NCBI GenBank assembly: GCA_964579395.1
Contig: CAZOFT010000008.1
Span: 1 to 64,000, forward strand
From: JACOTV01 sp964579395
GTDB taxonomy: Bacteria > Patescibacteriota > Microgenomatia > UBA1406 > GWC2-37-13
Reading direction: 5' to 3'
Length of the DNA stretch: 64,000 nucleotides
Position 1 is the stretch's first letter. Every line of letters starts with the position of its first letter. The notes below the pieces were generated by a model. The model saw nothing but the letters and a program-made list of their open reading frames with translations. It ran no database searches and was not told the DNA's origin. Positions 16,521-25,013 of this stretch are shown here, piece by piece. Made by a program: the position numbers and the translations under genes.

Positions 16521-18560
16521 TTACTCCCCTATATATCCGCGGCGCCATATTTCATAGTCGGTAAATGTCACTGTGTCATCACCGTTGAGGTCAGCATCGA
16601 TTTCGCGCCCATCTCCATCCTCATCGTTCATGCATGATTCCATAGTGTCCGCGCTGCAACCAGCCACAAACTCATCGCGCCAGATCGTGTAGTCCTTGAG
16701 CGCTACAGCACCACTACAGTCAATGTCTCCACCTGCTTTATTGCAGGCGGGAGGGAACGTAGGTTGAGGTGTGTTTGTTGGCTCAACTGCCTGCTCGCAT
16801 ACGGGTGGTTTTTCTGTTTGACCGCTACACAATGGTGCCTGCTGTGTAAGTTCTTGTTGCTGATCCAACTCGACAAGTCGCAACGCATTGCCCACGCGTC
16901 GACATATGTCACTCCCCTCCCCGTGCAAATCGCGACAGGATTGCAATACGCCCTGATAGACGGTCAGATAATTTGACGTCTGATGCAAATAGACGGTCAG
17001 CGCACGATACCAGATAGCGAGCGCCTCAGTTTTTCCAATCGGCACAATCGGACAATCTCCTTCAGTCGTTCCCTGTGCCATCAGATAGTACGCATATGAT
17101 ACGATCGAGATATTGCGGTGCACACCCCCTTTGTCTTCTGTGCCACAGTAGTATGCGGGGTCAAAGAGTTTTTTGGGATTTGCACGATCTATGGTCACAA
17201 TAGTGCCTGAGGATGTTTTGGTGAGTGTTTTATTTTTTGCCGGATCAGACAGATCGCGCAGATATCCAAAAGGTAAATCCTCACCCAAAAGCCAGTCATC
17301 ATCAACAATCGTGGAAAATACATCGGCCAACCCTTCGTCGATCGCACCTGATTCATCACCATAATCAAGCTGGGCAGTGTATTGCACCAGTGCATGCGAA
17401 TATTCATGTGCCAACACATCATTCACCTCAAATCCGCTACAAATCATGAAGTTATTCTGCCCGCCATTCCAAGCTGCATTCGGACAAAAAGCACCGCCAA
17501 GCGAGTTTGTAACCGAGTTTGGAATACGCGCATATACATCGATTCTCCCGCCTGCGTCATTGTAACTATCACGTCCGAAGGCATCAGCATAATACTGATA
17601 TATCGAGCCAAAGATGGTAAAAATACTCTCTACCTGCACTACAGTGGATGGAGCGCTGGTTTCTGTGCGAAGCGTGCATGACCCAGTGTCTTCAAGCTCC
17701 TGAGCATCACAAACGGCACGATTCAGCGCGTCGCTGACGAGCTCTTGATTATACAGAAGCCGTCCGTCTGTCAATGAGATAAAGTATGCATGAGCTACCG
17801 GCGAAGGTGTGGATCCATCTGTTATGATGACTCGCTGGGCCGGATACGTGTGCGTATCATCACCAATTCCTGCAACTGCGAGATTCACCAATACTGCTTC
17901 ACTTCTCAGCACAGTCGGCGTATTCGTTAATTCCAATGCAAACTCTTTGGCTCGTTGCAAAGCCTCATCGATCGTAATTTTTTTTGCTTCTACCGCATCG
18001 CTATTTACAATTGCACCGCTTGCCGCATACACCTTGTTTGCGCGTACGTGTACAGCAACATGTGTTCCGTACACAGGCACCTCATTTATTTTTTGTGTGA
18101 AATAGTAGTGTTTCACGGGAGCAAGCCGCGCGTTCTGATCAGGTGTCGCAAAGGGATTATCTGCGTCGGTCACCGTGCGAACCGGCTTTACCCGATTCGC
18201 AAAGGAACCAGGAAGAATTGACACAGTACTTTGCGCAGGTACGCTGTCAGCTGCGACACCCTGCACATTGTCTGAGTACTCAACGGTGACTTTTTTCTGT
18301 AGAAACTCATATGCGGCTCCGGCATTTTCTAATGAAGAGTCGTAGATGCCCTCTTCATCTGATGAGTACAACGAAAAGGAGGTTATCGCACTATCTTTTG
18401 TTACCACTGATTCCTGCTCAAGCTGGCCGTCTGTGATGGTTACCTGCGAGTCAGCAGCACGCGTGACACGCAGCACATACACCAAGATTCCGGCCGACAG
18501 AACAAGCCCGATACAACATGCAAAAACTACAATGAGATGGTGACGAGTACGATCTGACAT
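16521..18560 (-). CDS. Secreted M4 (thermolysin-like) metalloprotease with C-terminal dockerin
   Basis: 679 residues. A signal or anchor helix lies at about 8-30, followed by an FTP/PepSY-like propeptide region that contains YFTQKINEVPVYG. The catalytic domain has HEYSH at about 385-389 and the downstream DEGLADVF that supplies the third zinc ligand, both diagnostic of M4 peptidases. After a Cys-rich Pro/Thr linker the last 75 residues form a dockerin with two calcium-loop repeats, DxDCSG...YTIWR and DADLNGDD...YEIWR. The enzyme can therefore be placed on a cohesin. It starts three bases after the GT2 gene ends, so the two share a transcript. Its dockerin is of the IWR type found in the esterase at 10215. 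Confidence 0.88.
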   Translation of the reverse strand: MSDRTRHHLIVVFACCIGLVLSAGILVYVLRVTRAADSQVTITDGQLEQESVVTKDSAITSFSLYSSDEEGIYDSSLENAGAAYEFLQKKVTVEYSDNVQGVAADSVPAQSTVSILPGSFANRVKPVRTVTDADNPFATPDQNARLAPVKHYYFTQKINEVPVYGTHVAVHVRANKVYAASGAIVNSDAVEAKKITIDEALQRAKEFALELTNTPTVLRSEAVLVNLAVAGIGDDTHTYPAQRVIITDGSTPSPVAHAYFISLTDGRLLYNQELVSDALNRAVCDAQELEDTGSCTLRTETSAPSTVVQVESIFTIFGSIYQYYADAFGRDSYNDAGGRIDVYARIPNSVTNSLGGAFCPNAAWNGGQNNFMICSGFEVNDVLAHEYSHALVQYTAQLDYGDESGAIDEGLADVFSTIVDDDWLLGEDLPFGYLRDLSDPAKNKTLTKTSSGTIVTIDRANPKKLFDPAYYCGTEDKGGVHRNISIVSYAYYLMAQGTTEGDCPIVPIGKTEALAIWYRALTVYLHQTSNYLTVYQGVLQSCRDLHGEGSDICRRVGNALRLVELDQQQELTQQAPLCSGQTEKPPVCEQAVEPTNTPQPTFPPACNKAGGDIDCSGAVALKDYTIWRDEFVAGCSADTMESCMNDEDGDGREIDADLNGDDTVTFTDYEIWRRGYIGE

Positions 18561-18563
18561 GGT

Positions 18564-19331
18564 TTAACGGGCGGCGACGCGTTCGTGATATTTGATGTAA
18601 ATCACCCAAAACCGTAGAGAAGAAAACAGAGCAAACACAAATCCGGAAAACCCATCCACATATGCGCGATGACGCAAATACATGAGGAAAAATGTTTTAG
18701 CTGGCTTGAATACAAAGTAGTTCACCATACTTGCATGTGTGCCAGATTCAACCAAATTCAAAGCGTCAATCGTGGTGTATCGATTAAATCGGACCAGATA
18801 TCTGCTGAATGTCGGATCTGCATAATGAAGTAAATCCTGCTTGAGGTAGCCGACCACGCCGTTAACCGCCACATTCTCATGTACAGACTCACAAGGAAAG
18901 TGGGCGACACCGTTTTTATATAATCTGATCGTGTGATCGGGATATTGTCCACCTTTGGTGAGAAACCGTCCTAAAAACCAGTTTTTTCTCGGGATCCAGT
19001 AGGCGTCGGCAGCTGTTGCACCGTCTTCTCGTATCATATCAATCTCACTTCTCAATTCGTGAGATACCGCCTCATCAGCATCAAGCTGCAATATCCAATC
19101 ACACTTCGCTTGTTCGATAGCTTTTTGCTTGTTGATGTGAAACATCGCCGGATTATCCGTGGAGATGATCTTTACCTTTTTCCCGTATCCTTTCAAGAGT
19201 TCAACAGTGGCATCGTCTGAGCCGCCATCAACCACAATAATCTCATCTGCCCAGTCGATTACACTGTCTAAGGCATGATGTAGATTCTCTTCTTCGTTAA
19301 ATGTTGCCAGACATACTGAAAGGGTTTTCAT
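18564..19331 (-). CDS. Family 2 glycosyltransferase
   Basis: 255 residues from ATG 19331, chosen because MKTLSVCLATFNEEENL begins the GT2 fold and a TACATT lies seven bases upstream. VDGGSDDAT and the LQLDADEAV (DxD) motif bind the nucleotide sugar and metal. The overall pattern is close to the WaaE/KdtX-like subgroup, with a hydrophobic C-terminal part around FFLMYLRHRAYVDG. It probably adds a sugar to a lipid-linked or surface glycan on the cytoplasmic side. It shares a 49-base divergent promoter region with the DsbB gene and is followed by the M4 protease. Confidence 0.85.
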   Translation of the reverse strand: MKTLSVCLATFNEEENLHHALDSVIDWADEIIVVDGGSDDATVELLKGYGKKVKIISTDNPAMFHINKQKAIEQAKCDWILQLDADEAVSHELRSEIDMIREDGATAADAYWIPRKNWFLGRFLTKGGQYPDHTIRLYKNGVAHFPCESVHENVAVNGVVGYLKQDLLHYADPTFSRYLVRFNRYTTIDALNLVESGTHASMVNYFVFKPAKTFFLMYLRHRAYVDGFSGFVFALFSSLRFWVIYIKYHERVAAR

Positions 19332-19367
19332 AGGGTGCAATGTATTTATTTTACTGCTCTTGTGCGC

Positions 19368-19373
19368 TATAAT
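19368..19373 (+). promoter_or_regulatory. -10 element of the DsbB-like gene
   Basis: Perfect TATAAT, seven bases before the ATG at 19381. A weak -35 TTTATT lies 17 bases upstream (19345-19350). Confidence 0.6.
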
Positions 19374-19380
19374 GGGTCGT

Positions 19381-19959
19381 ATGCAATCAATTCTTGTCCC
19401 CGCCATCTCCTATGCCGGACTGGTCGCATTTTGCGCCGTAGCTCTGACGGCACTGGCATCCATTCTGGATCGCATTGTCCATACAACTATCATATCATCT
19501 TTGCGCACACGTTTTGCACCCCAACGTGACTTGATACTGTTCGGATCAACCTTAATAACCACCTTGGCCAGCCTCAGTCTATCCGAAATTTTGCATTTTG
19601 CTCCTTGCGTACTGTGTTGGTATCAGCGCATTGCTATGTATCCGCAAGTGGTACTCACCTATCTCGGACTCATTCGCCAGGAAATGCGCATGCTTAAGCC
19701 CTATCTATTGATACTTAACAGTATCGGTGCCATTGTGGCCTTATATCACTATAGTCTCCATATTCTACCTCGACATATGGTAGCGATCGCACCTTGCGCA
19801 GCAGATGTAGGCGGTGTTCCGTGTGACAAAGGGTATGATATGTTTTTTGGATTTATGACATTTCCGCTTATGGCCGCTGCCGTGTTTGTGCTCAATATCT
19901 GCCTGTTAACAGTCTATGATGTAGGCCTACCGGTGAAAAAGAAAAAAAGCCGCACATAA
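19381..19959 (+). CDS. DsbB/BdbC-family disulfide bond formation protein
   Basis: 192 residues from ATG 19381, with five hydrophobic segments. The quinone-side pair is C76-x-x-C79 in APCVLCWYQR, the DsbB signature, and the second pair is C139/C148 in the loop before the last helix. Together they pass electrons from an extracytoplasmic thiol oxidase to quinone. An extra N-terminal helix of about 45 residues is present compared with the typical 140-170 residue proteins. It fits the many cysteine-bearing exported proteins in this window. It is followed 17 bases later by the deformylase gene. Confidence 0.88.
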   Translation: MQSILVPAISYAGLVAFCAVALTALASILDRIVHTTIISSLRTRFAPQRDLILFGSTLITTLASLSLSEILHFAPCVLCWYQRIAMYPQVVLTYLGLIRQEMRMLKPYLLILNSIGAIVALYHYSLHILPRHMVAIAPCAADVGGVPCDKGYDMFFGFMTFPLMAAAVFVLNICLLTVYDVGLPVKKKKSRT

Positions 19960-19976
19960 TATCATTCGCTTCTCCT

Positions 19977-20513
19977 ATGCTTTCGATTGTTACCGCACCC
20001 GCACTTGTTTTGACGACGCCGACAAAACCCATTACCACAATTGATAAATCCGTCAAAAAACTGATTCGTGAAATGGAAGAAACGCTCTTGGCGCAAACTG
20101 ACCCAGAAGGTGTCGGACTGGCTGCGACACAAGTTGGCCGCCCGGTATCGCTTTTTATTATTAAAAAAAATACTGAATCGCCAACTCGTGTCTTTATCAA
20201 TCCAAAAATTGAAGGTACACTGCCTGCAGTAAAACCAACAGCACAAGATCAGAAAAAAGCACTCAATCGCATGGAAGGTTGCTTGTCTATCCCTCATATT
20301 TGGGCCCCGTTGATTCGACCACAAGCAGTTACTTTGTCATACCTGACACCCGATGGACAGGCACACCAGGAACGATTTGAAGGGTTTGATGCGGTTATTG
20401 TGCAGCACGAAGTCGATCATCTAAACGGCATTCTCTTTACCAGCCGCTGCCTTGAGCACAAAGTACAACTCTACGAAGAACATGGCGGTGAGTTGTATAA
20501 AATACGCGTATAA
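19977..20513 (+). CDS. def: Peptide deformylase
   Basis: 178 residues. All three motifs are intact: GVGLAATQVG at 45-54, EGCLS at 100-104 and HEVDH at 144-148. Cys102 and both His bind the metal and Glu145 is the catalytic acid. The enzyme removes the formyl group from nascent proteins. A 20-residue insert rich in Lys and Gln lies before the second motif. It directly follows the DsbB-like gene and is convergent with the M50 protease, five bases apart. Confidence 0.95.
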   Translation: MLSIVTAPALVLTTPTKPITTIDKSVKKLIREMEETLLAQTDPEGVGLAATQVGRPVSLFIIKKNTESPTRVFINPKIEGTLPAVKPTAQDQKKALNRMEGCLSIPHIWAPLIRPQAVTLSYLTPDGQAHQERFEGFDAVIVQHEVDHLNGILFTSRCLEHKVQLYEEHGGELYKIRV

Positions 20514-20518
20514 CTCAC

Positions 20519-21121
20519 TTACCCCAGAAGAATCTGCATGATCGGGGTTACAAAAAAGGAGAGAATCTGATCTAACATCGACGAGCTTCCAACCGGGATG
20601 ATAAGCAGCATCAGAAAGAGCCACCAATAACGACGCAGCGAATACCAATCGTAGGCGCGATCCTCGGGAAGTATCCCACCCACTACTTTAAATCCGTCAA
20701 ACGGGTGTACCGGCAACAAATTGAGAACTGCCAAGACGACATTGATCTGCACAAACGGCAACAGGAGTATAAAGTTACCAGTTACCCGATAGATGAGCGC
20801 ACCGATTAAGGCCATGGCAATATTGGTCAGTGGCCCAGCAATAGAAATAATAGCCGCATCACGGCGTGGATTTTTCAGATTATAGGGATCAAACTGCACA
20901 GGTCTCCCCCACCCAAAACCCGCAATAAGAAGCATGAGCGTGCCGATTGGGTCCAGATGTGAGAGTGGGTTTAAGGTCACTCTCCCTTGTAGCGATGGGG
21001 TCGGATCACCAAGCCGATCAGCCACATATGCGTGCGCCGCTTCATGTACCGTGACGGCAATAACCAGCGAGATTGCGGCAAGCGCAAACAAAAGAGGGCT
21101 CTGAGTCAATAAATCAATCAT
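20519..21121 (-). CDS. Site-2 protease-like M50 membrane metallopeptidase
   Basis: 200 residues with four to five membrane helices. HEAAH at 26-30 in the first helix supplies the zinc ligands, and LLPVHPFDG near 140 supplies the Asp of the family's second motif (N/H-P-x-D-G). The protein is compact and lacks PDZ and CBS domains, like the small M50B proteins of many bacteria. Its substrate cannot be inferred from the neighbours. Confidence 0.88.
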   Translation of the reverse strand: MIDLLTQSPLLFALAAISLVIAVTVHEAAHAYVADRLGDPTPSLQGRVTLNPLSHLDPIGTLMLLIAGFGWGRPVQFDPYNLKNPRRDAAIISIAGPLTNIAMALIGALIYRVTGNFILLLPFVQINVVLAVLNLLPVHPFDGFKVVGGILPEDRAYDWYSLRRYWWLFLMLLIIPVGSSSMLDQILSFFVTPIMQILLG

Positions 21122-21176
21122 TCGTACTAAGCGTGCATTCGTTGTAATATGCGTTGAAGATGCTTGAAGAATATGA

Positions 21177-21182
21177 TATCAT
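21177..21182 (+). promoter_or_regulatory. -10 element of rpmB
   Basis: TATCAT, eight bases before ATG 21191. Confidence 0.45.
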
Positions 21183-21190
21183 AGATACTT

Positions 21191-21493
21191 ATGGAATGCT
21201 ATCACTGTGGTAAAGGAGTACTGTTCGGTCGTTCACACACCCATCATCGTGGTGTTGCGGGAGGTCGCTGGAAAAAGCGAGCCCAAAAGACCCAGCGTAT
21301 TTTCCGTCCTAATCTCCAAAAATACGAAATCTTAGAAGGCGACAAACTCGTTCGTGTCAAGCTGTGCGCCAAGTGCGTAAAGCGTGTCAAAAAAGACATG
21401 GCCGACGGAGTAAAGCCGTTTCTCACTATCCCCCATCTTGTCTTTCAGGCAGAAGCTCGAGAGTCACAGCAAAAAGCTGTACTTAATGCCTGA
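21191..21493 (+). CDS. rpmB: Ribosomal protein bL28
   Basis: 100 residues. The N-terminal CYHCGKG and the later CAKCVK form a four-cysteine zinc ribbon, so this is the zinc-binding form of bL28. The block RSHTHHRGVAGGRW is the family core, slightly altered from the usual SHxxxKTKR region. It is a single gene unit with its own near-start -10 box. It is convergent with the FnIII protein, 95 bases away. Confidence 0.95.
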   Translation: MECYHCGKGVLFGRSHTHHRGVAGGRWKKRAQKTQRIFRPNLQKYEILEGDKLVRVKLCAKCVKRVKKDMADGVKPFLTIPHLVFQAEARESQQKAVLNA

Positions 21494-21588
21494 TAGATCC
21501 TACAGCTTGTCTTAAACTTTGTTACGTAGGTGTTTGCGTGGCAAAAAATCAAAACGAAGCATGTCCTTCTCCACCTCATGACATGAGA

Positions 21589-22200
21589 TTATTTTCGAAG
21601 ACACTGCATGTATTCCTGAGTACTACACCCTTGACCAAGCTTGGACTTGATCGTCTCACAATCACTGTAGTTACAGCCTGATGTGGTAGCAGAAGTATCA
21701 GTTGTGCTCGCAGGTGCTGCCGGCGCGCTTGTAGGTATTACTATTGCCTGCGCAGGTGTAGGACTCGCCACGGCACTGTTTTGCAGATTAATTCCTGAAG
21801 TATCAAGTGCATCGTCGCCTTTTGTCACAAACGTCCATGGCGCTCCTCCATTGTCATATACTCGATCTTCCCCATATACGATCTGGAAGTAATAGGTCGT
21901 AGCAGGCGTGAGCAGGCTGAGGTCAACAGTATGATTGAGTGATTTTTCCCCCTCAATTGGTGCAAATGATCCCAGCGAGGCCGGCGATACACCGTACTGA
22001 ATCACCCCTCCGTCTGCCTCAATCGGTGTCTTCCAGCTGATAGTTGCGGTCGTTCCTGTGACGTTGGTTATTTGCACCTGCTGCGGCACCTCATCATTTG
22101 CGCGAGTCAGACGCCCTTGGACCATCCCAAACACCAAGTATGCTAAAACAACTGATACGATACCCCCTATTGCCATAGCCAATATTTTTCTGATGTTCAT
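21589..22200 (-). CDS. Membrane-anchored fibronectin type III protein
   Basis: 203 residues. One membrane helix at about 8-28 is followed by a single FnIII/purple-acid-phosphatase N-terminal-like domain (about 38-128, with VTGTTATISWKTP and the LLTPATTYYFQIVYG strand). An Ala/Thr/Pro linker and a C-terminal 25-residue segment with four cysteines in CNYSDCETIKSKLGQGC...C follow; the cysteines probably form disulfides. It is the last gene of the minus-strand cohesin/dockerin cluster, four bases after the cohesin gene. It is probably a surface spacer or adhesion module. Confidence 0.72.
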   Translation of the reverse strand: MNIRKILAMAIGGIVSVVLAYLVFGMVQGRLTRANDEVPQQVQITNVTGTTATISWKTPIEADGGVIQYGVSPASLGSFAPIEGEKSLNHTVDLSLLTPATTYYFQIVYGEDRVYDNGGAPWTFVTKGDDALDTSGINLQNSAVASPTPAQAIVIPTSAPAAPASTTDTSATTSGCNYSDCETIKSKLGQGCSTQEYMQCLRK

Positions 22201-22204
22201 ATGA

Positions 22205-22909
22205 TTATAAAATCAAGTGCACCAAGGCACCAATTGCAACAAATGCTGCTCCCGGAACCAAAGCGCGAAGCAGGTTGTCTAAGACACCGCTTTGTGGCAA
22301 CTCGTTCGGTCGGGCAGTCGAATAGATGGTGGATGATGAGGTGCTCGTCGTGCCACCTGTTCCAGTGGTCGGAAGACTGGAGATAGACGGTGTGGCAGTG
22401 ATTGTGGATACGCCGTTACCGATCGTAATCGTTGCTTCATCATTTGTGGAACAGGTAATGATATTAGAAGAATTTGCATCATTTTTGATGATTTTTGAAG
22501 TATCTGCGAATGTGGTGCCGCAACGATACGTAAGCGTGACTGTGCCGTTGGTAATCGCCTTAAAGGTCACTTTGGCAATCGTGCCCGTACCGGTTTTATA
22601 ATCTGAAGGGTCATTTACCAGGCCAGCTATATAGACGCGACCGGCGGTAACATCATTCAGAACCGTCGGGAAGTATGTGCCGTCGGTTACCGATTCTGCA
22701 GTCAGGTAGTTCTTGTCAAATAGAATATACACGTCTGATGACGTAACCTGTTCGCTACCGGGATCTACCACTACATCCACTGTAAAGGTGTCTCCCGCAT
22801 TTACCGTCGCCGTTTTCGGATCAAACTTGAGGCTCGCAGCAGATACGCGGGCAAAAATCGGCGCTATAAACAGCACCACGAGAAAGGTGAAAAACCAGAC
22901 TGGTTTCAT
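22205..22909 (-). CDS. Cohesin-domain protein with C-terminal surface anchor
   Basis: 234 residues from ATG 22909. A signal peptide of about 25 residues is followed by a type of cohesin domain at about 27-165: LKFDPKTATVNAGDTFTVDV opens it and the SDVYILFDKNYL strand matches the family core. A Ser/Thr linker leads to ELPQSG and a hydrophobic tail of about 25 residues. LPQSG followed by a hydrophobic segment resembles a sortase signal, but the positive tail is missing, so it may simply be a membrane anchor. A cohesin fixed to the envelope would receive the dockerin proteins encoded nearby. Confidence 0.78.
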   Translation of the reverse strand: MKPVWFFTFLVVLFIAPIFARVSAASLKFDPKTATVNAGDTFTVDVVVDPGSEQVTSSDVYILFDKNYLTAESVTDGTYFPTVLNDVTAGRVYIAGLVNDPSDYKTGTGTIAKVTFKAITNGTVTLTYRCGTTFADTSKIIKNDANSSNIITCSTNDEATITIGNGVSTITATPSISSLPTTGTGGTTSTSSSTIYSTARPNELPQSGVLDNLLRALVPGAAFVAIGALVHLIL

Positions 22910-22966
22910 ACTATAAAAATAGTACAAATGTGGGGAAAAGTCAAAGGAATGAGGCCTAATGGAAGC

Positions 22967-24358
22967 TTAATTTTGATCGTACTTGCTATGCTTGATCGAA
23001 TACATGACGAGAGAGAAATCCTGTGTATCTACAATTTTATCGTGATTGATGTCAGCAACTGCAAGATCTTCTGACGTTCTTGAACCGATGCGCTGTCGTA
23101 CTGCAGCCAAATCAGCTGAATCAATCACACCATCCTGGACTCCCAAGTCACCAGACATCAGCGTAATACCGCTGGCGTCAACCATATTTCGCCCCTCGGT
23201 CAAGTTGATATTTGATCCTTCACAATTATAGTCACCTACTTCACCTTCAGTCGGGCTGTCAGAACAAATACGCTTTTGCATCTGCTTATCACCTTTTACA
23301 AGCATTTGGTAATTTCCCTCAACAACCTGGTTTAAGTCGAGCGATACTTCGTATGTACCGTTTGATCCTGGCACCAAGCTGATAGTGATAGATATGTTTG
23401 TTGGCCCTTTCAAGGTGATCTTTGCAGTCTGCGGAGTTCCTGCACCATTTCCAATACCCTGCAGTCGAAGCACGATCTTGATGGTGACCGGAACTGTTTG
23501 ACCTGTTCCGCCCGTATTTCCACCACCCGTTCCTCCGGTGCCGCCTCCACCTGGCACTGTCGTGGGAGCCGGTTTTGTTGTTGGAGCAGGAATCGATGTG
23601 GGCGCTGGCGGCGTAGTCGGCTGAGGCGCAGTTGTTGGGTTTGTCCCTCCTCCACCACCTCCAACACCCCCTCCTCCACCACCGGGAACCTGAGTTGGCG
23701 CAACAGTAAACAAAGGAATCGGGGTATTTGTCGCTCCAGGCGCAGTAGTAATTCCGGGAACAGGAGTCGCTGTTGGCTCTCCTCCAGGTGGTACCGGTGT
23801 TTGTGCAACATCAGAAAAGGTAAATGTAGCAGCATCGATGACATCGGGAGTGAATGTTACATCACTGAGAGTACCTACTACTTCAAGATCATCTACGCTT
23901 ACTTCAAAGCCACCGGCACCTAGGGCAGTTCCTTTATACGACACATCAAACGTTACCTGCGGAACCGGATCACCCAAGTACACAATGTACGCCATACGCA
24001 CTTGGTCCGGCGCTACGGTATGAAACAAACTTTGTGTAGCCTCATCAAACCCGGTAGGTGTTGAAGTGCGCACAAACTCTAAGTTTCCTGTCTTTTTGAG
24101 CACCACGTTAAATGCGGTGATCTCATAATCTGGATTGCTCGGCTTAATGGTGACAGTCGAAGTCTGAATCTGATTTGGAGTATAGGTTGCTGTCTTATTT
24201 GAGATCGAAATATTGACCCCGTTGGGTAAGTTTGCAGCACGATACGTGTGCAGCGAAGTATTCACAAACACCCAAAGAAGCACTGCTGTTGCAACAGTGA
24301 TGGCACCGTAAAAGAGCAAGATCAGATTTGTGTGAGATGGTGATTTACGGCGAGCCAT
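22967..24358 (-). CDS. Membrane-anchored cohesin-like protein with C-terminal dockerin (paralogue 1)
   Basis: 463 residues. An N-terminal anchor helix at about 12-33 is followed by a cohesin-like beta domain (45-190), a long linker of Pro, Thr and Gly runs (190-285) and an Ig-like module with a pair of cysteines (290-395). The dockerin is formed by DGVIDSADLAAVRQRIG and DINHDKIVDTQDFSLVMYSI. Cohesin and dockerin in one chain allow polymerisation or branching on the cell surface. The gene starts 54 bases after a small cohesin-like gene. Its first 33 codons lie in a 530-base repeat shared with the paralogue at 25014-26465. Confidence 0.78.
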   Translation of the reverse strand: MARRKSPSHTNLILLFYGAITVATAVLLWVFVNTSLHTYRAANLPNGVNISISNKTATYTPNQIQTSTVTIKPSNPDYEITAFNVVLKKTGNLEFVRTSTPTGFDEATQSLFHTVAPDQVRMAYIVYLGDPVPQVTFDVSYKGTALGAGGFEVSVDDLEVVGTLSDVTFTPDVIDAATFTFSDVAQTPVPPGGEPTATPVPGITTAPGATNTPIPLFTVAPTQVPGGGGGGVGGGGGGTNPTTAPQPTTPPAPTSIPAPTTKPAPTTVPGGGGTGGTGGGNTGGTGQTVPVTIKIVLRLQGIGNGAGTPQTAKITLKGPTNISITISLVPGSNGTYEVSLDLNQVVEGNYQMLVKGDKQMQKRICSDSPTEGEVGDYNCEGSNINLTEGRNMVDASGITLMSGDLGVQDGVIDSADLAAVRQRIGSRTSEDLAVADINHDKIVDTQDFSLVMYSIKHSKYDQN

Positions 24359-24790
24359 GAGTCAGCGGTTGTTTTGATGGGATTGGTATCGGTTATGCCT
24401 TTTTTTCAGGCGTTACTGGTTGGGTGCAATACGCACCATGTCATCTGACAGATATACTTTTTGATTGTCTTTGTTGATGAGCTTGGTCGTATTGTTCTCG
24501 AGTTCCTGAACAATGCGTACTGCATCCTTTTGTCCTTTGACTTGTGTCACCGGAATGGTGAGCACTGCTTTGTTTTCAAAGACTGATGATCCCTGTGCTG
24601 ACGGAAGCTTGATTGCAGTGATAGCTACCATTCCCTCTTTTGCATTGCTTTGAACTACTTGAAATTGTGAATCAAGTGATTTAACGGTGCCGACTGTTAC
24701 CATCTTCGGATCATAGCTTAAGATGACATCATACCCCACAACATCATTGCCTCCTGAGCTCATGGTGATTGTGTATGTTTGTTCTTCTTT
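24261..24790 (-). repeat. 530-base direct repeat, copy A
   Basis: Every stretch I compared is identical to 26368-26897 at a constant offset of 2107. It covers the last 125 or so codons of the small cohesin-like gene, the 54-base spacer and the first 33 codons of the following gene. Both flanks diverge abruptly. Confidence 0.85.
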
Positions 24791-24949
24791 GGGAGCTGAC
24801 TCACCCATCATGCTGTCTTTTTTCGCACCAGGCGCAATAAATGAACCGTACAAAAAAGCAGCACCCACAAGAATCAGTACAACAAGCAGTAGAGTCTTGA
24901 TGCTAGCTGATTTTTTATGAGGGGTAGTAGAAGTAGTTTGTGGATCCAT
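24413..24949 (-). CDS. Small membrane-anchored cohesin-like protein (copy A)
   Basis: 178 residues. A basic Thr/Ser-rich N-terminus, one membrane helix at about 18-38 and a short linker are followed by a single cohesin-like domain (55-178) with GYDVILSYDPKMV and a hydrophobic beta pattern. From residue 55 to the end it is identical to the 173-residue protein at 26520, while the anchors differ. It has its own CATACT box six bases before the ATG. Probably a cell-side receptor for dockerin proteins; the cohesin call rests on pattern similarity and not on a search. Confidence 0.65.
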   Translation of the reverse strand: MDPQTTSTTPHKKSASIKTLLLVVLILVGAAFLYGSFIAPGAKKDSMMGESAPKEEQTYTITMSSGGNDVVGYDVILSYDPKMVTVGTVKSLDSQFQVVQSNAKEGMVAITAIKLPSAQGSSVFENKAVLTIPVTQVKGQKDAVRIVQELENNTTKLINKDNQKVYLSDDMVRIAPNQ

Positions 24950-24955
24950 ACATAC

Positions 24956-24961
24956 AGTATG
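24956..24961 (-). promoter_or_regulatory. -10 element of small cohesin-like gene A
   Basis: CATACT on the minus strand, six bases before ATG 24949. Confidence 0.45.
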
Positions 24962-25013
24962 GAGAAGCGTAAAACGATTTTCAAGAGCATATTACACTTG
25001 ATCAAACCGCCTG

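Noticed and set aside
22205..22909. Firm call of a sortase-anchored LPxTG protein
   Set aside because: LPQSG and a hydrophobic tail are present, but the basic end is missing and no sortase gene is in the window. It is kept as a possibility only.
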